A DNA stretch of 17,253 nt from Alteromonadaceae bacterium (GTDB taxonomy: Bacteria; Pseudomonadota; Gammaproteobacteria; Pseudomonadales; Oleiphilaceae), in contig JABXHG010000195.1 in the NCBI GenBank assembly GCA_013393545.1, positions 1 to 17,253 of the forward strand, written 5' to 3'. The notes under the pieces were generated by a model that saw only the letters and a list, made by a program, of their open reading frames with translations, ran no database searches and had not been told where the DNA came from. Shown here piece after piece: positions 1-7,659 of the stretch. Position 1 is the stretch's first letter. Each line of letters starts with the position of its first letter. A program made the position numbers and the translations under genes.

Positions 1-150
1 TTTTGTGGCGCGGGGGCGCCAACACCCGGCAGTGGGGGGGGGGGGGGGAGGAGGGGCAGGCGGGCGTGGGGGGGGGCGGCCACCGGCCACGGGGGAAACC
101 ACAGAAGGCGGAGCGGCGGGCACGGGGGTCGGTCTGTGCCCCGGGCGGCG
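1..150. other. Low-quality sequence at contig end
   Basis: The minus strand here should continue NrdA with a conserved stretch of the type GGLGNDWT-RALGSYIKGTNG. The bases instead look like an error-ridden version of that stretch, with runs of G up to 15 long and many small insertions and substitutions, so no frame gives NrdA. The long plus-strand open frame across 3-1187 is an antisense shadow. This is most easily explained as degraded read ends rather than biology. Confidence 0.8.
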
Positions 151-1289
151 GCCCATTTGGAGAGCATGGCGTTGTCGCGGATGGCGCCGTAGATGCTTTC
201 CAGGTCGTCCTGCACGGTGGTCAGGTAGCAGGAAGACAACTGGGAATGGCGGGTGCCGCTGTTGAACAGTGTGGGCGTGCTGGCCATGTAGTCGAAGCTG
301 GACAGCAGGCTATAGAACTCGATGGCGCGGGCGTTGGGGTCGTCTTCACGAAGCGCGAGGCCCATGGCGACGCGCATGAAGAATACCTGCGGCAGTTCCA
401 GGCGGGCTTTGTTCCAGTTCAGGAAATAGCGGTCGTACAGGGTCTGCAGGCCGAGGAAGCCGAACTGGAAGTCGCGCTCGGGTTTCAGGGCGCTGGCCAG
501 TTGGTCCAGGTCGAAGGCGGCCATGGCTTCATCCAGCAGTTCGTAACGGATGCCGGCAGCAATAAACGCTTTCAGTGCCTGTGGATAAACCTCCGCCAGC
601 GGCAGATCCCTTGGCAAGTCCAGTGCCTGGGCATTTTCCAGACGCAGCTGTTCCAGCAGCAGGCGGGCGGTGACGGCGCTGTAGTCCGGCTCCATTTCTA
701 TCCGGCCTCGAGCGGTCATTACCAGGGCGGAGAGCACGTCTTCCTCGGCAATGCCGTCGTAGAGGTTGGTGATGGCGTCTTCAACCAGGGAGTCGCCATC
801 GATGCCTTCAAGGCCGGTGGCGGCCTGCTCTACCTGGAGTTTCATCAGGCCCAGGTCGAGCGGGGCGATTTCGCCGGTGGCTTTTTTCACGGTCAGGTGT
901 GGGTGGGCTTCCACCGGATCTTCGATGGCGCGCCGGCGGGCGTGGTCTTCGCGGTAGAGCACGTAGGCGCGGGCCACTTTCTGTTCTTCGGCCCGCATCA
1001 GGGCCAGTTCCACCTGGTCCTGAATGTCTTCGATATGCACTTTGCCGCCCGCTTGCAGGCGACGGCTGATGGCTTGAATCACCTGGCCGGTGACTTGCTG
1101 AACGGCGTTGTTGATGCGGGCAGAACCGGCGGCTTTGTTGCCTTCCACGGCCAGAAAGGCCTTGGTGACGGCGACGCTGATTTTTGACGGGTCAAAACCA
1201 ACGAGGGTGCCGTTGCGTTTGATGACCTGGAGGGCTTCGGTTTGGGTGTGAGCGGCAGGCTGAGATTCAGCCAGGGCAGAGACGGACAT
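1..1289 (-). CDS. nrdA: Ribonucleoside-diphosphate reductase class Ia, alpha subunit (N-terminal part, runs off the window)
   Basis: NrdA reduces ribonucleotides to deoxyribonucleotides in the cytoplasm, using the radical made by NrdB. About 380 residues are readable. The start is ATG at 1289-1287 (MSVSALAESQ), with GGAGAAG at 1294-1300 as ribosome binding site. Two consecutive ATP-cone-like regions are visible: one beginning LQVIKRNGTLVGFDPSKI and one around HLTVKKATGEIAPLD. Two cones fit the Pseudomonas-type NrdA. The catalytic domain then starts, with STPTLFNSGTRHSQLSSCYL, whose Cys belongs to the active-site disulfide pair. After the residues SKWA (near 153) the translation stops matching NrdA because the sequence is corrupt. 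The rest of the gene and any nrdB lie outside. Control is probably through the NrdR-like boxes and the cobalamin riboswitch upstream. Confidence 0.93.
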   Translation of the reverse strand, partial: MSVSALAESQPAAHTQTEALQVIKRNGTLVGFDPSKISVAVTKAFLAVEGNKAAGSARINNAVQQVTGQVIQAISRRLQAGGKVHIEDIQDQVELALMRAEEQKVARAYVLYREDHARRRAIEDPVEAHPHLTVKKATGEIAPLDLGLMKLQVEQAATGLEGIDGDSLVEDAITNLYDGIAEEDVLSALVMTARGRIEMEPDYSAVTARLLLEQLRLENAQALDLPRDLPLAEVYPQALKAFIAAGIRYELLDEAMAAFDLDQLASALKPERDFQFGFLGLQTLYDRYFLNWNKARLELPQVFFMRVAMGLALREDDPNARAIEFYSLLSSFDYMASTPTLFNSGTRHSQLSSCYLTTVQDDLESIYGAIRDNAMLSKWAAARGTDRPPCPPLRLLWFPPWPVAAPPHARLPLLPPPPPLPGVGAPAPQ

Positions 1290-1300
1290 CGCACTTCTCC

Positions 1301-1336
1301 TTTAAACGCGTTGGTGTTGCAGACTTCGCGTTTAAA
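1301..1336 (-). repeat. Short hairpin in the nrdA leader, adjacent to the RBS
   Basis: TTTAAACGCG at 1301-1310 is exactly complementary to CGCGTTTAAA at 1327-1336, with a 16-nt loop. The left arm directly abuts the nrdA Shine-Dalgarno sequence. The right arm is also part of the terminal repeat of the palindromic element at 1325-1571, and a third copy of the ten-mer is at 1559-1568. Folding of one pair or the other could affect ribosome access; this is inference. Confidence 0.6.
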
Positions 1337-1571
1337 GAAGGTGGGTGCGCCACGGAAGAACACGGGAAAAGCGAAAGACAAAGACGTTATTGGCCACTAA
1401 ATCCACGAAAGAACACGAACAAAGACTAACTACGAAAAGCAAAAAGCTTTCTTGTCTTTTAATTTCGTGTTCTTTCGTGGATTTAGTGGCTAAAAAATCT
1501 TTTCATCTTTTCCTTCCGTTGATTCCGTGGCAAAAATCCGGAACCCGCCTGCTCACCTTTTAAACGCGAAG
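1325..1571. repeat. Roughly 250-bp imperfect palindromic element (MITE-like)
   Basis: The ends are near-perfect inverted copies: 1325-1344 against 1554-1571, built on CTTCGCGTTTAAA and AGGTG. The core is a perfect 27-bp inverted repeat, 1393-1419 against 1464-1490, followed inward by AAAGAC/GTCTTT (1421-1426, 1454-1459) and AAAGC/GCTTT (1436-1440, 1446-1450). Intermediate parts also pair loosely, for example GCCACGGAA near 1350 against the CCGTGGC near 1527. TGCAG occurs on both flanks (1318-1322 and 1573-1577) and may be a target duplication. The core motif (CACTAAATCCACGAAAGAAC) resembles dispersed CCACTAA/CACGAA repeats known from many bacterial genomes. It has no credible coding capacity. 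Confidence 0.75.
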
Positions 1572-1581
1572 GTGCAGTGAG

Positions 1582-1608
1582 GGAGCCCCATTGAGTGCTG
1601 GAGGCTCC
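1582..1608 (-). other. Hairpin just downstream of the riboswitch aptamer
   Basis: On the minus strand GGAGCC (1603-1608) pairs with GGCTCC (1582-1587) across a 15-nt loop. It follows the aptamer end at 1617 by only about 9 nt, which is where an expression platform is expected. No U-tract follows, so it is not a standard intrinsic terminator; it might be an anti-structure or a remnant. Confidence 0.35.
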
Positions 1609-1616
1609 ACATCCTT

Positions 1617-1776
1617 GGCAGGTCTTCGGACTCAGGGGCGTGAACCGTGTGGTTCAGCCTTGCGTGGCGACTTCCCGGCTTGGAGGTTCCTGGCCAGTGT
1701 CTTGAGTGCCACGCTCGTTACCAAATACCGCTGAGCGTCAGTTCCGGACTCTCACCGGATTCCCGACTACCGTTTG
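1617..1776 (-). promoter_or_regulatory. Cobalamin (B12) riboswitch upstream of nrdA
   Basis: Read on the minus strand the segment holds the conserved cobalamin aptamer blocks in order: a GTCGGGAATCCGGTG block, then GAGTCCGGAACTGACGC, AGCGGTA, ACACTGGCC, GCCGGGAAGTCGCC, and at the 3' end GAGTCCGAAGACCTGCC. The closing stem can form between GGTAG (1767-1771) and CTGCC (1617-1621). It lies in the nrdA leader, about 330 nt before the start codon. Cobalamin riboswitches are known to repress B12-independent (class Ia) reductases in organisms that also have the B12-dependent class II enzyme, so a nrdJ gene elsewhere is predicted. Confidence 0.9.
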
Positions 1777-1797
1777 AACAAGATGATCATCTACTGA

Positions 1798-1845
1798 TCA
1801 CAACATATGGTAGTTAACCAAGGACAGGCTCACTATATAGAGAGG
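1798..1845 (-). promoter_or_regulatory. Tandem NrdR-box-like sites
   Basis: Two 16-bp candidates lie on the minus strand: 1830-1845 (CCTCTCTATATAGTGA) and 1798-1813 (CTACCATATGTTGTGA). Against the NrdR consensus as remembered (ACACWATATATWGTGT) they match 12 and 11 of 16 positions. Their spacing of 32 bp, start to start, is the three-turn spacing typical of NrdR box pairs. The first overlaps the predicted -10, as expected for repression by the ATP/dATP-sensing repressor NrdR. Confidence 0.55.
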
Positions 1846-1860
1846 TGCAGCCGGAGACAA
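1832..1860 (-). promoter_or_regulatory. Predicted sigma-70 promoter for nrdA
   Basis: The minus strand has TTGTCT (1855-1860), a 17-nt spacer and TATAGT (1832-1837). Transcription would start near 1825, about 50 nt before the riboswitch aptamer, giving a leader of about 535 nt. The -35 lies in the loop of the hairpin at 1847-1872. Confidence 0.6.
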
Positions 1861-1872
1861 GGCCCCGGCTGC
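1847..1872 (-). terminator. Possible terminator of nhaB
   Basis: GCAGCCGG and CCGGCTGC form an 8-bp GC-rich stem (1847-1854 with 1865-1872) 9 nt after the nhaB stop. The downstream bases are pyrimidine-rich but contain no run of T, so termination strength is doubtful. It overlaps the -35 of the nrdA promoter. Confidence 0.4.
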
Positions 1873-1880
1873 CATACCGT

Positions 1881-3386
1881 TCAGATGGCGTGCATGACCA
1901 TGTACAGCCCCACACCGCCCATCACCACGGTATACGGCAGGGCCATCACCACCATCTTGCCGTAGGACAGCCGCACCAACGGGGCAATGGCGGAGGTGAG
2001 CAGGAACAGGAAGGCAGCCTGGCCGTTGGGGGTCGCCACGCTGGGCAGGTTGGTGCCGGTGTTGATAGCTACCGCCAACGTTTCAAAGTGACTCTGGCTG
2101 ATAGCGCCGGCGTCCAGCGCCTGTTTTACTTCGCTGATGTACACGGTGGCCACGAAGACGTTGTCGCTGATCATCGACAACAGGCCGTTGGCGATGAAGA
2201 ACATGCCAGGCTGCTGGCCTTCCGGCAGGCTGAGCACATAGTTAATGATGGGCGCGAACAGGTGTTGCTCATGAATCACCGCGACAATGGCGAAGAACAC
2301 CACCAGCAGAGAGGTGAACGGCAGGGATTCCTGGAAGGCTTTGCCGATTTGCCCTTCGTCGGTGATGCCGGTGAACGAGGTCACCAGGATAATCACCAGC
2401 AGGCCAATCAGGCCCACTTCGGCCAAGTGGAACGCCAGCCCACACACCAGAATGACGGCGGCGGCAGCCTGCACCCATAGGGCGGCCTGGTCTGACTTGG
2501 TGCGCCGGGCTCGCTCGTTCTCGGCGAACTCTTCCAGCACCCGCCGAACCGGCTTGGGCAGCCGTCCGCCGTAACCAAACCAGCGTAGTTTCTCCAGCGC
2601 CCAACAAGTTGCGAAGCCCGCCACCAGCACCGGCAGGCTGATGGGCGCCATGTGCAGAAAGAACTCGGCGAAATTCCAGCCCACTACCTTGGCGATCAAC
2701 AGGTTTTGCGGCTCGCCCACCATGGTGGCCACGCCCCCAAGCGCTGTACCAATGGCGCCGTGCATCAGCAGGCTGCGCAGGAACGCGCGGAAGTCTTCCA
2801 GGTCTTCACGATGCAGTTCGATGACTTCATCATCGCTGTTGGCGTTATGGTCCTTGTGCTGGTAACCCTTGCCGGAGGCCACCTTGTGGTACACAGAGAA
2901 AAAACCCACGGCCACGCTTATAATTACGGCGGTCACGGTCAGAGCATCCAGAAACGCGGACAGCAAGGCTGCCGCCCCACAGAACAACAAAGACAGCGCT
3001 GATTTGGAGCGCACGCCCACCAGAATCTGGGTAAAGGTCACCAGCAGCAGCTCTTTCATGAAGTAGATACCGGCCACCATGAACATCAGCAGCAGAATCA
3101 CCGGGAAGTTGGTCAGCACTTCGGCGTACACTGCATCCGGTGTGGTGAGACCAATCAACAGGGCTTCCACCGCCAGCAAACCGCCGGGCAGCAACGGGTA
3201 GCACTTGAGGGCCATGGCCAGGGTGAAGATGAACTCGGCAATCAGTAACCAGCCGGTGAAACCGGGGCCGAGGACAAACATCACAATGGGATTGGCGATC
3301 AGGAAAAGCAGGATGACCTGCTTGTACCAGGCGGGCGCCCGGCCGAGAAAATTATGGGTAAAGCCGGAAATAACAGTGTTGGCCAT
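1881..3386 (-). CDS. nhaB: Na+/H+ antiporter NhaB
   Basis: NhaB is an inner-membrane antiporter that expels Na+ in exchange for protons. The 501-residue product has the family length and many hydrophobic segments. It carries hallmark stretches: LGRAPAWYK near residue 14, [20 protein letters not shown] at 50-69, [16 protein letters not shown] at 100-115, SAFLDALTV at 143-151 (including the conserved Asp 147) and [16 protein letters not shown] at 217-232. I chose ATG at 3386, where family alignment begins; the frame extends to a TTG at 3431 but the extra 15 residues look non-native. The preceding sequence, AGAAAGAA, is a weak ribosome binding site. It is the first gene upstream of the nrdA leader on the same strand, with a weak terminator between. 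Its marine-type role fits a halophilic host. Confidence 0.95.
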   Translation of the reverse strand: MANTVISGFTHNFLGRAPAWYKQVILLFLIANPIVMFVLGPGFTGWLLIAEFIFTLAMALKCYPLLPGGLLAVEALLIGLTTPDAVYAEVLTNFPVILLLMFMVAGIYFMKELLLVTFTQILVGVRSKSALSLLFCGAAALLSAFLDALTVTAVIISVAVGFFSVYHKVASGKGYQHKDHNANSDDEVIELHREDLEDFRAFLRSLLMHGAIGTALGGVATMVGEPQNLLIAKVVGWNFAEFFLHMAPISLPVLVAGFATCWALEKLRWFGYGGRLPKPVRRVLEEFAENERARRTKSDQAALWVQAAAAVILVCGLAFHLAEVGLIGLLVIILVTSFTGITDEGQIGKAFQESLPFTSLLVVFFAIVAVIHEQHLFAPIINYVLSLPEGQQPGMFFIANGLLSMISDNVFVATVYISEVKQALDAGAISQSHFETLAVAINTGTNLPSVATPNGQAAFLFLLTSAIAPLVRLSYGKMVVMALPYTVVMGGVGLYMVMHAI

Positions 3387-3512
3387 TGCACGATTCTTTC
3401 TGACGGTGGCTGGCAAAGGAGTGTGCCGCAAATTGCCGCGAACATCCTTGATATTTGTGCATCGGACACTGGCCGAAAGTCGCGAAAAGGCGCTTTGAAA
3501 GCAGAAAGGGTT

Positions 3513-3541
3513 GGGCGCTTGCCCGGTGCGCCCACATTATA
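3513..3541 (-). promoter_or_regulatory. Candidate -10 and leader hairpin before nhaB
   Basis: The minus strand has a perfect TATAAT at 3536-3541, without a convincing -35. It is directly followed by a hairpin, GGGCGC (3528-3533) with GCGCCC (3513-3518), and a pyrimidine-rich tail. The hairpin might instead end the lipocalin transcript. If the -10 is used, the nhaB leader is about 140 nt. Confidence 0.3.
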
Positions 3542-3588
3542 AAACCAGAAAAGGTAGCTTGCGATATTTGTAATTGTACCGACGCCGG

Positions 3589-4114
3589 TTATTGCCGGGA
3601 CTGATCAACAATGATCAGCTCATCAAGGTCAAAACCTTTGGCGCGGGCCGTTTCTTTGAAGTCTTCCAGTACCGAATCACTCACCTCCGGCGTTCGTGCC
3701 ATCAGCCACAGATAATCCCGGTTGTAGCCGGTGATGTAGGCGTGGGAATAGTCGTCATCCAGACCAAACACCACGTAAGACGCGTAAAAAGGCCCGAAAA
3801 ATGAAACCTTGAGATGGCCGGTGCTGCTGTTATCCACAAACACCGCCCTGCCCTCGGCTTCTTCCCACTCGCCGGTCTCGGCGTTATAGCCCCGGTTGAT
3901 GACCTTGATGCTACCGTCGTCATTCTTGGTGTATTCCGCAGTGACCTGGCTCAGGCCTTCCTCAAAGGAATGGTCCAGGCGAGCGATTTCATACCAGGTG
4001 CCCAGGTAGCGGTCTTTGTCGAGGTTATCCACGGGCTCGATGCCGTCGGGGGGTGCCGGTGCAGCCGGTCAATACGATGGTGAGTGTTAAAAATGCAATC
4101 ACGCGCTGGATCAT
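3589..4114 (-). pseudogene. blc: Outer-membrane lipocalin (Blc family), frameshifted in the signal-peptide region
   Basis: Blc is an outer-membrane lipoprotein of the lipocalin fold that binds lysophospholipids and fatty acids. The main frame (3589-4032) has GTWYEIARLDHSFEEGLSQV, INRGYN, LKVSFFGPFYASYVV and YNRDYLWLMART, all strongly Blc-like. The signal peptide lies in another frame: ATG at 4114 gives MIQRVIAFLTLTIVLTGC, a good lipobox (LTGC, Cys 18, then Thr, consistent with outer-membrane sorting). The two frames join if the six-C run on the minus strand (plus 4048-4053) is five; the joined protein would be about 174 residues, the normal length. As written, translation from 4114 stops within about 30 codons. 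A sequencing error in the homopolymer is at least as likely as a true mutation. Confidence 0.85.
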
Positions 4115-4204
4115 CACGGCTGTCCGCTCCTTGTATTTCCGAGGTTTCCCCTTTCCTACGCAACCGGCAGGTAAATGGGGCATTCCGGCGGATCGATGAT
4201 AACG

Positions 4205-4236
4205 TAAAAAATCGGGCCCGAGTGACCGGGCCCGAT
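4205..4236 (-). terminator. Intrinsic terminator of the TonB-receptor gene
   Basis: A perfect 10-bp stem (ATCGGGCCCG at 4211-4220, complement at 4227-4236) with a 6-nt loop is followed on the minus strand by TTTTTTACG. It lies 24 nt after the receptor stop codon. Confidence 0.9.
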
Positions 4237-4259
4237 CTTGTGTCGGCTTGTTGAACGGT

Positions 4260-6368
4260 TCAAAACTTGTAGGAAACCGACGCTTTCACGTCACGTTCAG
4301 CACCGTAGTAGCAGAACTCCACACTGTTGTAACAGGACGCCACGTATTCCTTGTCCAGTAGATTGTTCACATTCAATTGAGCGGTCACACCCGGCAGTCC
4401 CTGACGGGCGAAGTTGTAGGCCAGGACCATGTCCACTAGCGTGTAATCCGGGACTTCCTCGGTGTTGGCATCATCCGCCTGCATGTCGCGGATGTGTCGA
4501 ACTCCAAGCCCGGTGCGGGCTCCATCCAGAATGCCCTGGTCAAAGCGGTAGCCGGTCCAGAGCGTCAGCTGATGTTTCGGCGACTGGCTGGCCTGGTTGC
4601 CTTGACGGTACGCCTCGGCTTTTGCAAAGGTAACGTCGGTGTAGGCGTAGCCGGCCTGAACGCTGAGGTTATCCGTCAGCTGGCTTTTCGCTTCCAGCTC
4701 CAGGCCCTGGGACCGTAGCTCGCCAATGGCACGATAGAACTGTTCATTCGGCACCTTGGTGGCCAGATCCTCCTGATTGATCCGAAACACCGACAGGGTA
4801 TACAGGTCCCGGGTATCTATCGGCTGATACTTCAGGCCGGTTTCGATCTGCTTGCCGGTGCTGGGTGTCAGCAGGTCGCCGTTCTCATCCACGTAAGCGT
4901 TGGGTGAGAAGGACGTGGAGTAAGAAAGGTAAGGCGCCGCCCCGTTCTCGAACTGATACAGCAAGCCAGCACGACCTGTGAACTGAGTTTCGTCCAGCTC
5001 ATCCACGGCTCCGGTGTCTTGGTTAGTGTTCTCGATATTCACCCAGTCGTGCCGGCCACCAAGGCTCAGGTGCCAGCTCCCCAGGATTATCTGGTCCTGA
5101 ACATAGAGGCCGGTCTGCTTCTGCTTGCGCTCATTTCGTGTCGGAGGATACATGGCGCTCGGCTCGGCCCCGTAAACCGGGTCGAAGGCGTCAATATTGG
5201 GGAAGGCACCGGACGGCCAGACCACTTCATTATCCCGCTGCTGATAGTCCAGGCCGACCAGCACCCGGTGCTCCGCCGCCCTGGTGAAAATAGAGCCTTC
5301 CACCTGGTTGTCCACGGTAATGGCTTTCAGGTCTTCCTCGCCCCCGGAATAATATCGCGTCAGTTCAGTGTCATTGGCCCAGCCATAGGCATAGACCTGC
5401 TTGAGGGTTACATCCGATTCCAGATAACGAAACTTCTGCCTAACCGTCCAAGCGGGGCTGAACTCGTGCTCCAGATCGTACCCGGCCATGATCATATCGC
5501 GGGTGAACTCATCGTAGTCAGGCTCGCCCTCAAAAAAGGTGTTACCAATTTTCTGACCGTTACGAGATTCCACCGTGCCCTCATACGGTAAACCACTGTG
5601 ATAACCGCCTTCCGGGTCCTGCTGTATATAGGCCAACAACGTCAGCGAGGTCTGATCGGTCACATCCCACGTCAGGGATGGAGCAATGGCCCGACGTTCC
5701 CGCTCAATGTAATCCTGCTGGGCATCGGAAGCCGACATCAGGCCAGTCATCCGATACGCCACCCGGCGGTCCTCATCCACCGGCCCGGTCAGGTCAAAAG
5801 CAAAGCCACGCTGGCTATTGTTACCGAGGGTGGCCTGCACCTCGCCCCCACTTTCAAACTCTGGCCTTTTGCTGGTCAGGGCAACAATGCCGCCGGGTGA
5901 GCTCTGGCCATAAAGCACGGAGGTCGGGCCCTTAACGATTTCAATGCGTTCCAGAAACCAGGGATCGATGGCAAACGAACTGTATGAGCCGCCATCGTTC
6001 ATCACCCTCAACCCGTCCAGATAGGTATTGTTGATGCTGCCGGCGGGAAAACCACGCAAAATCAGATAATCATAGCGATTGGAGGAGCCCACCTGGTTGG
6101 TGCCCACACCGGGAGTGTAGCTGGCAGCACGCTGGACCGATTCCGCTCCACGTTCCTGCCATTCCTCGTTGTTGATGACATTGACAGTTTGCGGGGTTTC
6201 CATCACGGGAGTTTCGGTTTTGGTGGCGCCACGGGCAGCCGTGACCGACAACGCCTCAAGCGAATGGATACCATCTCCACCAGCCTCCTGGGCCAAAATA
6301 AAAGGTGTAAAGACGGCGCCGCCCAAACAGAGAGTAATGGACAGTGACAAGCGTGAACGGAATAACAT
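4260..6368 (-). CDS. TonB-dependent siderophore receptor, FhuA/ferrichrome-type
   Basis: This is an outer-membrane gated porin that imports a ferric siderophore, powered by TonB-ExbBD. The 702 residues start with a signal peptide (cleavage probably after residue 26, ILA-QEA). A TonB-box-like EALSVTA follows at about 38-44, then a plug domain with TPQTVNVINNEEW, LRGF, LERIEIVKGPTSVLYGQSSP and GGIVALTSKRP, and a 22-strand barrel type C-terminus ending in KASVSYKF with a terminal Phe. The late Cys pair in ASCYNSVEFCYYGAERDV is typical of hydroxamate/ferrichrome receptors. There is no N-terminal STN signalling domain, so control is by the AraC regulator next to it rather than by a surface-signalling sigma factor. 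The ribosome binding site is GAGG at 6374-6377. The exact siderophore is unknown. Confidence 0.93.
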   Translation of the reverse strand: MLFRSRLSLSITLCLGGAVFTPFILAQEAGGDGIHSLEALSVTAARGATKTETPVMETPQTVNVINNEEWQERGAESVQRAASYTPGVGTNQVGSSNRYDYLILRGFPAGSINNTYLDGLRVMNDGGSYSSFAIDPWFLERIEIVKGPTSVLYGQSSPGGIVALTSKRPEFESGGEVQATLGNNSQRGFAFDLTGPVDEDRRVAYRMTGLMSASDAQQDYIERERRAIAPSLTWDVTDQTSLTLLAYIQQDPEGGYHSGLPYEGTVESRNGQKIGNTFFEGEPDYDEFTRDMIMAGYDLEHEFSPAWTVRQKFRYLESDVTLKQVYAYGWANDTELTRYYSGGEEDLKAITVDNQVEGSIFTRAAEHRVLVGLDYQQRDNEVVWPSGAFPNIDAFDPVYGAEPSAMYPPTRNERKQKQTGLYVQDQIILGSWHLSLGGRHDWVNIENTNQDTGAVDELDETQFTGRAGLLYQFENGAAPYLSYSTSFSPNAYVDENGDLLTPSTGKQIETGLKYQPIDTRDLYTLSVFRINQEDLATKVPNEQFYRAIGELRSQGLELEAKSQLTDNLSVQAGYAYTDVTFAKAEAYRQGNQASQSPKHQLTLWTGYRFDQGILDGARTGLGVRHIRDMQADDANTEEVPDYTLVDMVLAYNFARQGLPGVTAQLNVNNLLDKEYVASCYNSVEFCYYGAERDVKASVSYKF

Positions 6369-6391
6369 GACAACCTCGCATGGTGTTAAAA

Positions 6392-6410
6392 TTTAATGCG
6401 AATTATTGTC
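6392..6410 (-). promoter_or_regulatory. Fur-box-like site before the receptor gene
   Basis: The minus strand reads GACAATAATTCGCATTAAA, matching 12 of 19 positions of the classical Fur consensus. It sits 24 nt upstream of the receptor ATG, where bound Fur-Fe2+ would block transcription. Confidence 0.55.
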
Positions 6411-6467
6411 GTTTGTAAGTCTGGATTGGTATGCGGAACAACAAAAAAACGATGCAAAACGCCAAAA

Positions 6468-7427
6468 TTACTTACAGGCTGATCGATTTTTCGGGGCGTA
6501 ACCGAAGTGCTGACGAAACGCCGCACTGAAGTTGGGAGCGTGAGCGTACCCAACTTTATGCGCAGCCTGCTGGACGCTGTAGCCGGCCGCCAGATACTGG
6601 CGAGCCAGCTCCAGACGACAACGGCGCAGATACTCAAACACCGACAACCCGTAGGCTGCCCGGAATTTACTGCGCAGGCTGCTCGGGCTCATGGCCGCCC
6701 TCTCGGCCAGTTCGGCAAACCGGTAAGGATGCAGGGGTTCGAATTCAAGTGTTTGGCGCACAGCTTCCAGCCGCTCACGCTGACGATCACTAAGTAACAC
6801 TGCCGGTTCCGGTTGAGCCTGCCCAGCCGGAAGGCCATAGCCGGTCAACTGCAGCGCCAGCCCCTCAAGCACCAGGACTTGTTGCTCTGCCGGCATGCTG
6901 GCTCGCCAGGTGTTTGCCAACGCCTCGTTAAGCCAGACAGGCGGTGTCCAGGCGTGCACAGGTGAACGGATGTTAGCCAGCAAGCGATGCAATTGTGGTG
7001 AGGCGGCGCGGCCAACATCTGCGCCTCTTGGGTCAAACGCCAGCGTTAAAATTTTCAGGGACGACTGGGACGGCTGAAGGGCCTGCAGCGGAAACGATGG
7101 ATGCACTTGCAATGTCAGCGCCCGGCCAGGCACCACCTCCCGCTCACGCTGACCAATACTCAGCCGGATATGGCCCTCCAGAACCAGCAGTATTAAAAGT
7201 GGCGCCTGACCGAACGACACAGATTCGTAAGCATGCTGAACCTGCAAGTGCGAGAAGGTGTAACGAAAGCCCGAGCTCAGCGAACGTTCGGTGATCCACC
7301 CCCTGGCAATCAAAGGGTCGTCCGGTAAGAGTCCACTTTCTGTCAAGCCAGGAAAGCGGTAGTCAATGGCGTAGTGTCTGCCGAAATCGAAAAAATCGCC
7401 CGCCCGGAAATCCCGGCTGTTATCCAC
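6468..7427 (-). CDS. AraC-family transcriptional regulator, PchR-like
   Basis: A cytoplasmic DNA-binding protein of 319 residues. The C-terminal third holds the double helix-turn-helix of the AraC family: RFAELAERAAMSPSSLRSKF, YGLSVFEYLRRCRLELARQY and VQQAAHKVGYAHAPNFSAAF, ending FRQHFGYAPKNRSACK. The N-terminal part is a ligand-sensing type domain and carries LLILLVLEGHIRLSIGQ. The start is GTG at 7427; it overlaps the end of the upstream small gene by 8 nt, so the two are probably translationally coupled. Regulators of this kind next to a receptor usually activate it when they bind the ferric siderophore. That role is inferred from position and family. Confidence 0.9.
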   Translation of the reverse strand: MDNSRDFRAGDFFDFGRHYAIDYRFPGLTESGLLPDDPLIARGWITERSLSSGFRYTFSHLQVQHAYESVSFGQAPLLILLVLEGHIRLSIGQREREVVPGRALTLQVHPSFPLQALQPSQSSLKILTLAFDPRGADVGRAASPQLHRLLANIRSPVHAWTPPVWLNEALANTWRASMPAEQQVLVLEGLALQLTGYGLPAGQAQPEPAVLLSDRQRERLEAVRQTLEFEPLHPYRFAELAERAAMSPSSLRSKFRAAYGLSVFEYLRRCRLELARQYLAAGYSVQQAAHKVGYAHAPNFSAAFRQHFGYAPKNRSACK

Positions 7428-7635
7428 AAGCCAGACTCAACAACAACGCCCGCAGGCGCGCCCGAGAGGCGTCATCGGCACAGGAAAATTCGTCCGCATG
7501 CAGCTGGTGCTTTTGCATCAGCTGGCGCAGACGCTTTGTATCCAGCGTAATCGTCACCAACTGCATCTCACCCGATTGTGGGTGAGGGTCTGGGGTTAGG
7601 CGCACTTGCCTTTCGGGTTGAAACATCATGCCCAT
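7420..7635 (-). CDS. Small hypothetical protein (71 aa) in front of the AraC regulator
   Basis: I do not recognise this protein. It starts MGMMFQPERQVRLTPDPHPQ and ends RLRALLLSLACG; it is soluble-looking, with no membrane segment or signal peptide. A central QLVTITLDTKRLRQLMQKHQ could be a strand followed by a basic helix, and the second half resembles an acidic-then-Arg/Leu helix. Reality is supported by a good ribosome binding site (AAGGAG about 7 nt before ATG at 7635), a strong Fur-like box just upstream, and the 8-nt overlap with the regulator gene. It may be an iron-controlled accessory of the regulator. Confidence 0.65.
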   Translation of the reverse strand: MGMMFQPERQVRLTPDPHPQSGEMQLVTITLDTKRLRQLMQKHQLHADEFSCADDASRARLRALLLSLACG

Positions 7636-7659
7636 GGTGATCTCCTTGCTTTCCGCTCA

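Noticed and set aside
3..1187. Long plus-strand open frame of 394 codons
   Set aside because: It is antisense to nrdA, has low-complexity Gly/Arg-rich start in the corrupt region, and matches no family I know.
1345..1563. 72-codon plus-strand open frame rich in Lys/Thr
   Set aside because: It is a translation of the palindromic repeat; such frames are typical spurious calls on these repeats.
1845..2480. 211-codon His/Gln-rich plus-strand frame
   Set aside because: It is the shadow of nhaB, whose membrane-protein sequence is clear on the other strand.
5019..5591. 190-codon plus-strand frame
   Set aside because: Antisense shadow of the TonB receptor gene.
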